NCBI GenBank assembly: GCA_022432975.1
Contig: CM039502.1
Span: forward strand, 16,377,453-16,441,452
Origin: Begonia masoniana
Taxonomy: Eukaryota; Streptophyta; Magnoliopsida; Cucurbitales; Begoniaceae
Direction of reading: 5' to 3'
DNA: 64,000 bases
Positions 23,212 through 35,711 of this stretch are shown here, in pieces (within the stretch, counting starts at the first letter, position 1; the number at the start of each line of letters is the position of its first letter). A model generated the notes under the pieces. The model had not been told where the DNA came from, made no database searches, and saw nothing but the letters and a program-made list of their open reading frames with translations. The translations under genes and the position numbers were made by a program.

Positions 23212-25204
23212 CTTCCGGATGATGTCTCTTACCGGATGATGTCTCTTACCGGATGATGTCTCTTACCGGATGATGTCTCTTACCGGATGATGTCTCTTAC
23301 CGGATGATGTCTCTTACCGGATGATGTCTCTTACCGGATGATGTCTCTTACCGGATGATGTCTCTTACCGGATGATGTCTCTTACCGGATGATGTCTCTT
23401 ACCGGATGATGTCTCTTACCGGATGATGTCTCTTACCGGATGATGTCTCTTACCGGATGATGTCTCTTACCGGATGATGTCTCTTACCGGATGATGTCTC
23501 TTACCGGATGATGTCTCTTACCGGATGATGTCTCTTACCGGATGATGTCTCTTACCGGATGATGTCTCTTACCGGATGATGTCTCTTACCGGATGATGTC
23601 TCTTACCGGATGATGTCTCTTACCGGATGATGTCTCTTACCGGATGATGTCTCTTACCGGATGATGTCTCTTACCGGATGATGTCTCTTACCGGATGATG
23701 TCTCTTACCGGATGATGTCTCTTACCGGATGATGTCTCTTACCGGATGATGTCTCTTACCGGATGATGTCTCTTACCGGATGATGTCTCTTACCGGATGA
23801 TGTCTCTTACCGGATGATGTCTCTTACCGGATGATGTCTCTTACCGGATGATGTCTCTTACCGGATGATGTCTCTTACCGGATGATGTCTCTTACCGGAT
23901 GATGTCTCTTACCGGATGATGTCTCTTACCGGATGATGTCTCTTACCGGATGATGTCTCTTACCGGATGATGTCTCTTACCGGATGATGTCTCTTACCGG
24001 ATGATGTCTCTTACCGGATGATGTCTCTTACCGGATGATGTCTCTTACCGGATGATGTCTCTTACCGGATGATGTCTCTTACCGGATGATGTCTCTTACC
24101 GGATGATGTCTCTTACCGGATGATGTAAGTATTGTTTGTCGTCTAGCGATCAGGCGATGTAGTGTATTTCAAATACCGGATGATGTCTCTTACCGGATGA
24201 TGTCTCTTACCGGATGATGTCTCTTACCGGATGATGTCTCTTACCGGATGATGTCTCTTACCGGATGATGTCTCTTACCGGATGATGTCTCTTACCGGAT
24301 GATGTCTCTTACCGGATGATGTCTCTTACCGGATGATGTCTCTTACCGGATGATGTCTCTTACCGGATGATGTCTCTTACCGGATGATGTCTCTTACCGG
24401 ATGATGTCTCTTACCGGATGATGTCTCTTACCGGATGATGTCTCTTACCGGATGATGTCTCTTACCGGATGATGTCTCTTACCGGATGATGTCTCTTACC
24501 GGATGATGTCTCTTACCGGATGATGTCTCTTACCGGATGATGTCTCTTACCGGATGATGTCTCTTACCGGATGATGTCTCTTACCGGATGATGTCTCTTA
24601 CCGGATGATGTCTCTTACCGGATGATGTCTCTTACCGGATGATGTCTCTTACCGGATGATGTCTCTTACCGGATGATGTCTCTTACCGGATGATGTCTCT
24701 TACCGGATGATGTCTCTTACCGGATGATGTCTCTTACCGGATGATGTCTCTTACCGGATGATGTCTCTTACCGGATGATGTCTCTTACCGGATGATGTCT
24801 CTTACCGGATGATGTCTCTTACCGGATGATGTCTCTTACCGGATGATGTCTCTTACCGGATGATGTCTCTTACCGGATGATGTCTCTTACCGGATGATGT
24901 CTCTTACCGGATGATGTAAGTATTGTTTGTCGTCTAGCGATCGGGCGATGTAGTGTATTTCAAATACCGGATGATGTCTCTTACCGGATGATGTCTCTTA
25001 CCGGATGATGTCTCTTACCGGATGATGTCTCTTACCGGATGATGTCTCTTACCGGATGATGTCTCTTACCGGATGATGTCTCTTACCGGATGATGTCTCT
25101 TACCGGATGATGTCTCTTACCGGATGATGTCTCTTACCGGATGATGTCTCTTACCGGATGATGTCTCTTACCGGATGATGTCTCTTACCGGATGATGTCT
25201 CTTA
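23212..25204 (+). repeat. 110-copy 17-bp tandem array with 60-bp spacers
   Basis: The unit CCGGATGATGTCTCTTA repeats 53 times (23215-24115), then one 60-bp unit, 43 times (24176-24906), another 60-bp unit, then 14 times to 25204. Distances between block starts are exact multiples of 17 (901, 731 and 238), so no indels have accumulated. I saw almost no substitutions apart from TCGG at 25205. The 60-bp unit is the same core followed by TAAGTATTGTTTGTCGTC and GCGATCGGGCGATG. Such uniformity indicates recent expansion or active homogenisation. Confidence 0.96.
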
Positions 25205-25440
25205 TCGGATGATGTAAGTATTGTTTGTCGTCTAGCGATCGGGCGATGTAGTGTATTTCAAATAACGGATGATGTAAGTATTGTTTGTCGGCTAGCGATC
25301 GGGCGATGTAGTGTATTTCAAATATCGGACGATGTAAGCATTGTTTGTCGTCTAGCGATCGGGCGATGTAGTGTATTTCAAATACCGGATGATGTAAGTA
25401 TTGTTTTGTCGTCTAGCGATCAGGCGATGTAGTGTATCGC
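25205..25440 (+). repeat. Four 60-bp units ending the D array
   Basis: These units start at about 25205, 25265, 25325 and 25385 and share TAAGTATTGTTTGTCG and CGATGTAGTGTAT. They differ by single bases (TCGG, ACGG, TCGGACGATG), so they are older than the 17-bp copies. The left LTR fragment carries the same four in the same order (8763-9000). Confidence 0.93.
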
Positions 25441-25909
25441 TTATGTCAAGTGATGTTTAATGAGTCACGAGAGATGCACGTGCTCACCGGAAGATGTCTT
25501 CTATTGGGCAACGATAATTGAGTCATGTAGAGTACACGTGACAAATCGGAAGATGTGTACCATATCAGCTGATGCATGCAAACCCATGCAGCCCGAGCAG
25601 AATGCAGTCGTGTGATCTGAGGGCATTTCTTTTCTGCCCGATTATGTCATGGAACTGATAACCGAGCATAGTCGCTCGATTATGTGAACTAAAGAGTTAT
25701 TAGATTAATGAAAGAGTCGAGTTTTGGATGGTTTAGTTCTGTCAGATGATATGTTGTCCGCGAGTCAAGTTTTAAGTTCTAAGTTTTCTTTCAAAAAAAA
25801 AAAATAAAAAAAATAAAAATAATACTAATAATGAACGTGATACAGAAAGTAAGAATTAAATGATTAAGAAAGTCATGAATTATGTCTCGGTCCTACTGGA
25901 GTTGTTACA

Positions 25910-27824
25910 GAAATTCACCACCCTAATCGGATTGAACGGATTTAATAGAGAGTTCAAAATGAATTTGAACAAATTTATGAAAATCCAAAAAATACTCGGT
26001 GAACATCACTTTTTAATTTTAAGCAGAAAAGCCATGTAAACCAATAGTAGTAATTAATACAGAGTAGAAAGTACCGATCACCAGTAATTTAGTTAACAAA
26101 CATCCATATGCACGAGTTCAAAGGGAGACAAAGCATGAGATAGAGAAATTGAAAAATGCAATCAATGGTTTTTGCTTAATTAACATGCAGTACGAAGTTT
26201 TGATGAAGTAGAGATTACATAGACTAAAAACAACATGTAAAATAGAACTAGATGGGTGGCCGAGGCAGGAATGCCATAAATAAGAAATCCGGGCAGATTT
26301 AGACGAGGCAGTGGCTGAAGTGCTGCTACCAAAACATGAGATGCAACAAGAGTTTTGTAAAGACCATTACTGACAGAGCCCCGAAGGAGTGTCTAGTGTG
26401 AACTGCGATCCTTAATAAAAAAATAATCAGAGTGAAATTCAACAAAAATTGGATGGTCTCGACATAACTAATGGATACTAAGAAGATTATGAGACACAAG
26501 AGGAGCATGAAAAATAGTGTTTAAAAATAGGGGACGGATACCAGTTGGAATAATAGCAGATCCAGAACTAGAAATAGAAAGAGGATTACCATCTGCTGTG
26601 AAAAATGGGGTGGAGCCACTGTAGGAAGAGTGATTTTGCAGCACAGAGGGAGTTGGCGTGAAATGATGTGTAGCACCGGAATCCAACATCCATTGAGCTA
26701 ACGGAGCTGAGGCCAACGAATCAGGTAGAGGCAGAATACCGGCCGAGTTTGCTTGAGCTGGAGAAGATACAGAATTTGGGTAAGTTGAGTTCAGGTGGGT
26801 ATGAGTTGGGCAAAGGGAAGTCTAGTTAAAGGAGCTCGGGTATGTGTGATTTTGGGAGATGGGTGGCAGATAACTGGAGTTCGGGTATGGGCCATGGTAT
26901 TGAAGGGGCCGATATGATGCGTTCAGCTTGTGATAGCAGACTAATGCTGAGTAGCCCACCTTAAAGCATATTTGGCACTTGGGCTTGTTGGATCTAGCGT
27001 GGGTGCCAGCTTGGGATTGGATGAGATCTAGAAGCCGAACCACGAAAAAACTGATTCTGTGGAAAAGCTGACGTGAAAGTAGGTCAGAAATTTAGGGATT
27101 GATTGAATAATGATGGCCAAGAAGGGCGGAACGGCAGCGTTGGCTTGAAGTGAGCTCAGAAGCTATATCGCTGTGTTATGCTTTTCCAAGCAAAAATCAT
27201 AGCTATGGAGAAGGCTGTGAATCTCCTTAATTGGTGGTTGGTCGGTTTTTATGATGGAGGTGACAAATGAGTTATATTCACTATCTAAACCTTTGAGAAA
27301 ATAGATAAGGTGATCACGGTATGATACTGGTTCGCCAATGGTTGATATAGTGTTTCATATTGATGTGAGTCTTTGTATGCATGCAACGGTTGGAATGCCA
27401 TTCTTCGACAAAATGTGAAGCTGGCTACGGAGTTCTGTTATTCTGGCCAAAGAACCTGAAGAGAACATTCGACCCAGTGCCAACCAAAATTCCTTTGCAG
27501 AGTCTTAACTAACTATTTGGGGAAGAATTTCTTCAGAAAGAGAGGAAAAAATCCAACTCATGATGAGTCGATTATACCGTTGCCAAACTTGGAAATCTAG
27601 GTTTAATTGACTAGAAAGGGAATCAAGAAATTGAGGAGGAGAAGGATAGGAACCATCCAAAATGTTGTCAATACCGTTAACTATGACAACATTTAGGATT
27701 TGTGTTTCCAAATAAGATAATTTGTGGAGTCCAATTTGATTGTTAGGGTTTGGTTCATTGAGGGGAAAGGAGGGAGGATTGCTATTTGAGGAGAATTTGG
27801 AATTGTTGAGCTTGAGGATGCCAT
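25910..27824 (-). pseudogene. Copia element J gag to integrase, truncated by D
   Basis: On the minus strand a Ty1/copia polyprotein starts at ATG 27824, just after its primer site. Visible parts: gag N-terminus (MASSSSTIPNSPQ, LDSTNYLIWKHKS), a frameshift near 27708, more gag (QVWQRYNRLIMSWI), a weak zinc knuckle (CQICFKVGYSALVC, His lost) near 26965, protease WMLDSGATHHF near 26690, the GAG-pre-integrase block WHSCLGHPSSSIL near 26280, and the start of the integrase core (SPFELVHMDV ... SDWGGEF) ending at 25910. Several stops and frameshifts are present. The rest of integrase, RT and the 3' LTR are missing because D inserted at this point and D's other flank was later deleted. Confidence 0.8.
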
Positions 27825-27826
27825 TA

Positions 27827-27838
27827 GCTCTGATACCA
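27827..27838 (-). other. Primer-binding site of copia J
   Basis: Minus-strand TGGTATCAGAGC is a perfect initiator-Met tRNA primer site. Confidence 0.85.
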
Positions 27839-27855
27839 AGATAAATTTTCAAAAC

Positions 27856-28092
27856 TGACGAGGAAGAAAAAAGTAGAAGGTGAAGAAGAGAACTTGAGAG
27901 AGAGAAATTTCAACTGAATGATTCCTCTGTTATTTTCATTATATCAAATCTATTGTTTACAATGTATATGTATATAACCTAAAAACTAATGAAGGAGGTA
28001 ATTTTGGAAACAACTATAAAAAATGACTAAACTAACAGAAAGCTAATAAAAACAAATAAGGAAAACAGTGCTGGAATTGTTACATGCTAACA
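27856..28092 (-). repeat. 5' LTR of copia J
   Basis: On the minus strand this 237-bp stretch starts TGTTAGCATGTAAC and ends TCGTCA, about 18 bases before the primer site. The length and TGTTA start suit copia LTRs. No second copy is in the window, so the boundaries rest on the terminal motifs alone. Confidence 0.6.
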
Positions 28093-28553
28093 GATAATAG
28101 ATTATAATCAATCTCCAATCAATAAGAGGAAGGGGCTTTTGATATTTTATTTGGAGATTTCCTTTGGATTCTGATTCTGATTAACAATGAATTCTCATTG
28201 AAATATTAGATCTACTTTAGCTTTGAAATTTCTTTTGGAGGTATCCATAGACTACTTTGTCTAAAATAATCAAGCTTAAGCTAGTGTATCCTCCCCTAAG
28301 GTTATAGTTGTCTTGTGCACATCCTTTGGTTGTATCCCGAACGCAAATCCAATTCAATAAATACACGTGTTGCATGTAATTAACCGTGTAATATATCAAT
28401 CATTGGTCTTAGAATATGATCGGGCTTGGTGACATGGTTGAGTGTCTTACAGTCAACACAACCTCCAAGATCCATCATTCTTCTAAACTAATAATATGGG
28501 ACTCGATGGTCAGATTAAACTTGATGCTAACAGGTCCCGAACTAATCCCTGTG
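28093..28553 (-). pseudogene. Degraded gypsy RT fragment K, copy 1
   Basis: Minus-strand translation near 28375-28490 gives GGCVDCKTLNHVTKPD and PMIDILHG, resembling the gypsy RT block CVDYRALN-VT-PD-FPIP-ID-LLDELHG. Nothing else recognisable remains. The whole stretch from AGATTATAATCAATCTCC to GATTAAA is repeated at 62608-63027 in the same orientation. Element J adjoins it on the left and element E cuts it on the right. Confidence 0.5.
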
Positions 28554-31151
28554 TGTAACACCCAAAATTTTTGGTGTTACGATTTTTAGTTATATGCTCG
28601 AAAACGGAGATTTTTAACCACATTTTGCGAACGAGAAATATTTTTGGAACTTTAAGAATAAATTGGGAGGTTAAATAGAATGAGGAATTTATGAATGATC
28701 TAAACCGACGGGCTACGTGATGTTTTAGTTAGAGATATAGGGTAAGGGGCAAAAAGATAAAATAGTTTGTTAATTTTAACAAAAACCCTTCTCCCTCACT
28801 TCCTCTCTCTCCCTCCACTATCCTCCCCCTTCAGGCGACTTCTCTTCCTACCCTTGGCGATTTTCTTCAACCATTCGACGATAGCTCCTCCATACCATTT
28901 TCTCTTCCGTTTTTCTTCAAGGATTAAAGTTCTAGGTAAGATCTAAGCGGTTTATACATTATGTTTTCGGTTTAGGATTAAGATTAATTAGGGTTTGAGA
29001 TTCTAGGGTTTTGGAAATGTTAGAGTAATGTTAGTAATTGATGAGTTTGGAGTCTTAATGACTATTAATGGTAGAGTTTTATATATTGTTGATATTTAGG
29101 TTGAAAAATTGAATATTGGTTAGAAATTTTGGTGGTTGTAGTGTATAAATGCCATTGATGGTTGGTTAAGGTAGTTGTGAGGTCAAGGTGTTTGATGAAA
29201 TGCTTGAAAGATGTAAACCGGAATTTATAGAAAATTGCCTTAGATAGGAGTTGTGTTTAGTTTTGGAATCGGTTTGTTTAGGATTGATTTTAATGCTGAG
29301 ATTATGAAGTGTCTTAGGTGGAGAAGGCTTAAGGTGAAGTGCTCGGCTTGCTAAGGACGCTAGGTAAGTGGGTGTTAGGTTTTCAGCCCTATATCGTAGA
29401 GATACTAAAGTGTTAGAGTTGTGATGATGTTTTGATAAATTGTGGGGCTTTGATGAGTCGGGTAGTGATAGGACGTTAAATATTCGTTATGTGTTATGTT
29501 TGTTTACGAGTTATGTATGTTTATGGAATTTTCATTGATGAATGATATTTGTCTTATGTGTATCTTCTCTCATGCATCATGTTTTCTAAAGATGGCATCC
29601 ATAAATGTTTTACACGTATGTTTTCATGTAAAGAGAAGTAAAAAGATGAAATGTATGCAATAGTTAAGCGTGGATAGTGGATGAGTAAGGCACAGGGCAT
29701 GTAAATGGCAACTCACTGGTAAGTAAAGAACACCCGATAAATGACAACTCATTGGCAATTTATGTGGTCTATGGGTTAGACGGGGTGATGTCTGTGCCTA
29801 CTCTTCCATAAATCCCCTTTTTCCAATGTTATGTAACGTTAAGAAATGAAACGAACATGTTTTCACGAAATCATGCATTTATGAATATGTTATGTTTAGT
29901 GCACCCCTTACTAAGCATTAGACTTATCGTTTAAATCTTATGATGTAGGTGAAGAAATTGAAGGTAAGGAACGTCTTCCTGAAGTCAATGGATAGGATGG
30001 TCGATGGACAATGCTCGTGGCGGGCGTGGGTGGTGCTGGCATGGTTATTTTGACCCGTGAGTGGTTCTCCGAGTTTTTGGGTAAATTCATGTAAAGGTAC
30101 TAGGGATAGATGTAGATGGATTTCTATTTTTGGATGATTAGAAGTTAGCTTGGAGATATTGTCATTTTGGATAGGTTTACGAATGAGTTTTTCGTATAAT
30201 ATTTTTATAAAGTTTCCGCTGCATGTTTTATGTTGGTGATATGAATTTAGAGTTGGATGAATTTGATGATTCGAGGATGTAGGATTGCACGTAATTGGTG
30301 TTTTGAATAGGTGGAGATAGATGTACTGATTGAGGATTATGATGATTGAAATTATGTAGGTGAAAAGTTGGAGAAAATGACAAAGGAAAGGAGAAGAAGG
30401 GAGGGGAGGGTGCTGGGCGTGCGCGCGGAGCGAGCAGGGTGCGTAGCCTTGTTTAGCCGATCGATCAGCGCTGTAGGGTGCGATCGATTGGCGAAGATTG
30501 TCCTTCCCAGGCATTCGGCCAAACGAGCATTGATCGATCGGCGCCTAATGGCCAATTGATCGGCCGAATTATGAAGAAGTGGCGTTCGGCAGAACGAGTG
30601 CCGATCGATCGGTGCCTAATGGCCGATCGATCGGTGCCTAATGGCCGATCGATCGGCCGAGTCCACGAAGAAACGATCTGGCACCTGAGCAGGTGCCAAT
30701 CGATCGGCTAAAGGGCGCTATCGATTGGCTCCCGTGGGGAGCCAAGCGCGCGGTGCGCGTGGTGCATATGGTGCACATGGTGGGTGCGTTGTGGACTGGG
30801 ATTTGCCTGATATGCACACTGTGGGCGCGCGATGCGTGCACGGTGCATGTGCCATGGGCGTACGGGGTGAGCGAGGGGCGCACGTGCCAATTGCTTGGGC
30901 TTGCCCCACATGTGTGCCCTCTCCGTTTTTGGGTCCCAAGTTTTAAATGATGCTTGCTGACCTTAAACGAGCCCTTTTAAGTACGTTTTAGGTTAGACTT
31001 TCAATATTGATAAAAGAGGTTCGAATGTCTAAGTCCATTTTAAAGTGTTAAAGGAAAAAAATGAAAAATTTTGCGTCAATTTAACCAAGAATAAGTTAAG
31101 AGTATGTCACGGCAAGTCCCGTGGCAGCCTTATTTGGGCAGGGTCGTCACA
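28554..31151 (+). repeat. Element E 5' LTR
   Basis: The 2598-bp LTR runs from TGTAACACCCAAAATTTTTG to GGGTCGTCACA. Predicted exon 1 ends at 28935 (TTCTAG|GTAAGA), exon 2 is 29318-29363 (after GTGTCTTAG, before GTAAGTGGG), and exon 3 starts at 29949. The shared frame in exon 3 reads EEIEGKERLPEVNG and stops at 29993-29995. A GATCGATCGG palindrome module fills 30445-30725, followed by GC-rich simple sequence to about 30910. Confidence 0.9.
30445..30725 (+). repeat. CCGATCGATCGG palindrome module, E 5' LTR
   Basis: About ten variants of the self-complementary core CCGATCGATCGG occur, one extended to TCGGCCGATC...GGCCGA, separated by phrases such as GCGTTCGGCAGAACGAG and GTGCCTAATGG. The 3' LTR carries the equivalent module at 37765-38005. 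Confidence 0.88.
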
Positions 31152-31155
31152 ACTA

Positions 31156-31167
31156 TGGTTTTAAAAG
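31156..31167 (+). other. Degraded primer-binding site of element E
   Basis: TGGTTTTAAAAG occupies the place of TGGTATCAAAGC four bases after the LTR end. Several substitutions fit the advanced decay of E. Confidence 0.5.
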
Positions 31168-31286
31168 CATTTTTGTAGACTGCTTGCTAGCAAACCACCG
31201 CACGCGGACTCTCCTTTGACTGTAAGTGTTTAAGTAACTGTTATTAGATGTTTATTTTGTTTTGTAATGTGTCTAGGAACGAAGAG

Positions 31287-34200
31287 ATGCCGAGAGCACC
31301 TAGGCAACCCCGAGATGACCCTATTAGCCAACTTATGGACCTAGTGAACCGACAGTCAGAGTAATTAGGGATTCTATTGAACCGAGATGGAAACGAAATG
31401 GAAACGGTCAAGGTAATGCTCCACAGGATCAGATTGTGGAAAGATTTAGGCGGCTTAGTCCCCCAACGTTTGACGGATAGTCTTCGGACCCCACTTGTGC
31501 TGAGGAGTGGATCCGGAAGATTGAGAGTATGTTAGATTATGCAAATGTGGGGGAAACCGAGAAAGTGACATGTGTGATATTTCATTTAGAGAAGGACGCA
31601 AGTTTCTAGTGGGATACAGTTAAGGCCACAACGAATGCCGGGATTATGACATGAGAAAGGTTCAAGACGGCGTTCTACAAGAAGCACTTTAATCGAACCG
31701 TCCAAACCAATAAAAGGGCAGAGTTCACCAAGTTACACCAAACCGAGTCAATGGCCGACTACGTACGAAGGTTTGAGTCACTATCTCATTATGTAGGTCA
31801 TTTGGTTAGTGAATAGAAGGACAAGGTCTATTAGTTTGTACAAGGTTTGAAGTTGGAAATCTTAAAGGGGATAAAGAGTGCGGGTATCGACGACATGCCA
31901 TATCACAGGGTCGTGGCCAAGGCCCTAGAACTGGATGATATTGAAATGAAGCTTCAACAGTAAAGGGAAGTGCCGAATAAGTTTTTCAGAGAGGTGCAAT
32001 TGCAGCTAAATAAAGGTTGGCAACCACAACAGCAAAGGGGCATCAAGAGGCCCAATGAAGCACCGATTGAACAAGGCGAGGGCAAGCGACTGCAAGGGAC
32101 TCCCCAAGCTCCTCTTTGCCCTACATGTCAGAAGAATCATTTTAGGGAGTGCAACTTGCATTCTGGCTGATGCTTTAGGTGTGATAGACTGGGTCACAAG
32201 GCCAGGGATTTTCCAGGGCCAAACAAGAGGCCACCGGGTGGTCCTTCAAGGATTTTTTCTCTTATTGAAGACGAAGAAGCTACCCAGCCATCAGTTGTTT
32301 CAGGTACTATTTTGGTTTGTAATGTAGCGGCCTATGTTTTGATTGATACGGGAGCAACACACTCTTTCATAGCATTAGAGTATGTGTCTAAGTGGAATCT
32401 AGAGTTTGTTTCGACCGGCCATAGTTATAGTGTTATGTTACCCTCCGGGGAGTTTTTACACTCAGACCAAGCGATATAAGGGGATGTAATATCAATTGGT
32501 GGTCGAGAGATGTACGCAAACCTGATTATAATAGGCATTAAGGGGTATGATGTGATCCTAGGGATGAATTGGCTGTTTAAGCACTACGCTACGATTAATT
32601 GTAGGTCAGGAGTGGTAGATTTTAGACCCTTGAATGGTGAAGGTTACTCATTTCAAGTGACCCTCCGTTCGTATCGGATGCCTATAGTATCGTTCATGGG
32701 TGCCCAGCACTCGGTGAAGCCTGGATGTTCGAACTTTATAGCAAGCGCTTTTGACACACGGAGACAAAATGAGAAGAGGTTGCATGATATTCCGATAATT
32801 GAAGGTTTTCTAGAGGTTTTCTTGGATGAGTTACCGGGCTTACCCCCTGATCGAGAGATGGATTTCACTATCAAAGTTCTTCCTGGTTTAGCGCAAGTAT
32901 CTAAGAACCCCTATCGGATGGCACCAGTTGAGTTAAGTGAATTAAAGGCCCAATTGAAGGAGTTGACAGACACAGGCTTTATACGCCCAAGTGTTTCTCC
33001 CTGGGGTGCTCCAGTATTGTTCTAAAGAAAAAGGATGGCTCCCTAAGAATGTGTGTGGATTATCGGGAATTAAATAAGTTAACTATCAAGAAAAGTATCC
33101 ATTACCAAGGATCAACGACCTGTTCGACCAGCTACAAGGGGCCAGAGTATTTTCAAAGATTGACTTGCGTTCCAGGTATTATCAAATGAAGGTTAAAGCC
33201 AAAGATATACCAAAGACGGCCTTCAGAACCTGTTATGGGCATTATGAATTTATGGTGATGTCCTTTGAATTGACAAATGCCCCGGTGACTTTTATGGACC
33301 AAATGAATAAGGTATTCCAGGAGTTTTTAGACAAATTTATGATAGTTTTCATAGATGACATTTTAGTGTACTCCCCAAATGATGAAGAGCATGCAGAGCA
33401 CTTAAAGGCCGTTTTGACTACTCTGAAGCGGCATCAGTTATATGCTAAGTTTTCTAAGTGTGAATTTTGGCTAGACTAAGTGAATTTCCTAGGCCATATC
33501 ATTTCGAAAGTAGGAGTTTCGGTGGACCTAGTCAGATTCAAGCTGTGAAGAAGTGACCTCAGCCAAAAAATGCAAGTGAAGTACGGAGTTTTGTAGGCCT
33601 GACTGGATATTATAGGAAGTTTATTGAAGGGTTCTCTATTATAGCTAAGCCTCTGACAAATTTAATGGAGAAGGAAGTGAAATACGAATGGTCTAAACCT
33701 TGTGAGGAAAGTTTTCAGACCTTAAAGCAGAAGTTGACCACAACACCATTGTTAATACTACTGGTGGAAGACTGAAAATTCAGTATCTACTGTTATGCGT
33801 CCAAAGTAGGATTGTGATGCGTGTTGATGCAAGACGGAAAAGTAATTGCCTACGCCATTAGACAATTAAAAAGTTATGAGCAAAATTACCCAACGCACTA
33901 TCTGGAACTGGCAGCGGTAGTATTTGCGTTGAAGTATGGAGGCACTACTTTTATGGACAAAAGTGCGAGGTGTTTTCAGATCATAAAAGTCTGAAGTATC
34001 TCTTTACGCAAAAAGATTTAAATATGAGGCAAAGGAGGTGGTTGGAGTTCGTGAAGGATTACGATTTCGAGATAAAATACCATCCTAGAAAGGCTAACAC
34101 AGTGGCAGACGCTTTAAGTAGGATGCCTAAGGCTATGCAATCCACCGTTTATTACATGTCAACTCTTTGGGAAAAGAAATTCAGAAGTTTAAATTGGAAA

Positions 34201-35676
34201 TAGTTTCAGAGCTTTCGGCCTTGCTTTTGGGACGATACGACTGGCTATCTTAGACAGGATTAATGACGCCCAACAGAAGGATTCAAAGGAAAAGGAGGAT
34301 ATTTTGAATAAGCTAGCGAATACATCTTCCGAATTCGGTTACTCGGAGGATGACATTCTAAAATTTAGAGACCAATGGTACGTTTCAAAGGATGAAGAAT
34401 TAAGAAAATTGATCTTGGCATAAGCACACACATCGTCTTTCTCAGTGCATCCAGGCAACACCAAGATGTACCGCGATTTGAAGGTGCATTATTGGTGGCC
34501 CAACATGAAACGAGAAGTAGTCAGCTATGTACAGTCATGCTTAGTTTGCCAACAAGTGAAAGCAGAGCACCAAAGGCCAGGTGGGACGTTACAGCCTTTA
34601 CCGATTCTCGAGTGGAAATGAGAACATATTTCAATGGAATTCGTAGTTGGCTTACCGAGGACAGCCAAGGGTCACAATAGTATATGGGTCGTGGTGGACA
34701 GATTGACGAAGTCGGTTCATTTCTTGCCAATGAAAATGACATATACGATGAACCAGTTTGCAGAGTTGTACGTCCAAGAGATTGTTAGGTTACATGAGAT
34801 TCCAGTATCAATCGTTTCAGATAGGAATCCTAGGTTTACCTCGAGGTTTTAGAGAAGTTTGCAAGGCTCTATGGGTACAAAGTTAACGTTTAGCACTGCG
34901 TTTCATCCTTAGACCGATGGACAATCTGAGCGGACGATTCAGATACTTGAGGCCATGTTGAGAGCATGCGTGCTAGAGTTTCAGGCGTCATGGAGCCGGT
35001 ATCTAGCACTGGTTGAATTTTCCTTCAATAACAGCTACCAGTCCATGATTGGTATGACTCTTTATGAAGCGTTGTATGGCAGAAAGTGTAGATCGCCTCT
35101 GTATTGGGACAAAGTGGGCGAAGTAAAATTGATCGGTCCAGAGATTTTATAGCAGCTATCTGAGAAGGTCGCTGTTATTAAACAAAGAATGAAAACTGCA
35201 CAGAGTGAACAAAAGAGCTATGTAGATCAAAGGAGAAGAGATATGGAATTTGCGATAGGTGACGAAGTGTTTCTAAAGATTTCACCGTTTAAGGGCATTA
35301 TACGGTCTGGTAAGAGAGAGAAGTTGAATACACGATTCGTCAGACCGTTTCCCATAACATAAAGAATAAACGCTACGGCGTATAAGCTACAATTGCCATC
35401 ATCTATGGAAGGAGTTCATAATGTTTTCCACGTGTCGATGTTGCGAAAGTGCGTACGTGATCTAATGCACGTATTGGAACTGGTAAATCTCGAAGTTCAG
35501 CTAACTTTGACTTATGAGGAGAAACCGATGCAGATTCTGGAGACTGCAGTGAAGGTCCTACGCAATAAGAGATCCCTCTGGTGAAGGTGTTATGGAGAAA
35601 TCATAACGTAGAGGAAGCCACGTGGGAACGACAGCAGAACATGATGGACAAATATCTGGAATTGTTCAGGTATGCA
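31287..35676 (+). pseudogene. Element E gag-pol, heavily mutated
   Basis: Remains of a full Tekay/Del-like polyprotein from ATG 31287: gag core (about 31440-31900), zinc knuckle remnant (CDRLGHKARDF near 32180), protease [10 protein letters not shown] near 32347, RT ([16 protein letters not shown] near 33028; FIDDILVYS near 33353), RNase H ([18 protein letters not shown] near 33983), integrase ([11 protein letters not shown] near 34540; [11 protein letters not shown] near 34818) and chromodomain [16 protein letters not shown] near 35585. More than a dozen stops and several frameshifts break it, many at Trp, Gln or Arg codons (for example T*ERFK for TWDRFK). There is no internal deletion of the size seen in D. 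Confidence 0.88.
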
Positions 35677-35697
35677 ATTTTGAGGATAAAATTTTAT

Positions 35698-35711
35698 TAA
35701 GGAGGGTAGGA
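35698..35711 (+). other. Polypurine tract of element E
   Basis: TAAGGAGGGTAGGA lies before the 3' LTR, whose first bases are TATAACACTC (TG changed to TA). Confidence 0.75.

Larger units (their letters stand above)
21639..25909 (+). repeat. Element D 3' LTR
   Basis: This 4271-bp LTR is longer than the 2.5-kb internal region of its element. It starts TGTAACACCTGAC and ends GGAGTTGTTACA. A TATAAAT at 21804 is followed by a CT-rich leader. Predicted exon 1 ends at 21965 (CCCTAG|GTAAGA), exon 2 is 22175-22221, exon 3 starts at 22833. The 17-bp array (23212-25204) and 60-bp units follow, then a 0.4-kb unique end. The next bases GAAAT are the expected right target duplication, but the left partner was lost. 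Confidence 0.93.

Noticed and set aside
23212..25440. CRISPR-like regular repeats
   Set aside because: The 17-bp units are directly adjacent without unique spacers, the genome is a plant's, and the array lies inside an LTR.
30727..30950. Overlapping frames on both strands in GC-rich E LTR sequence
   Set aside because: They arise from GTGCGCGTGGTGCATATGG-type simple sequence at the edge of the palindrome module; the equivalent stretch in the 3' LTR (38030-38215) does not preserve the frames.
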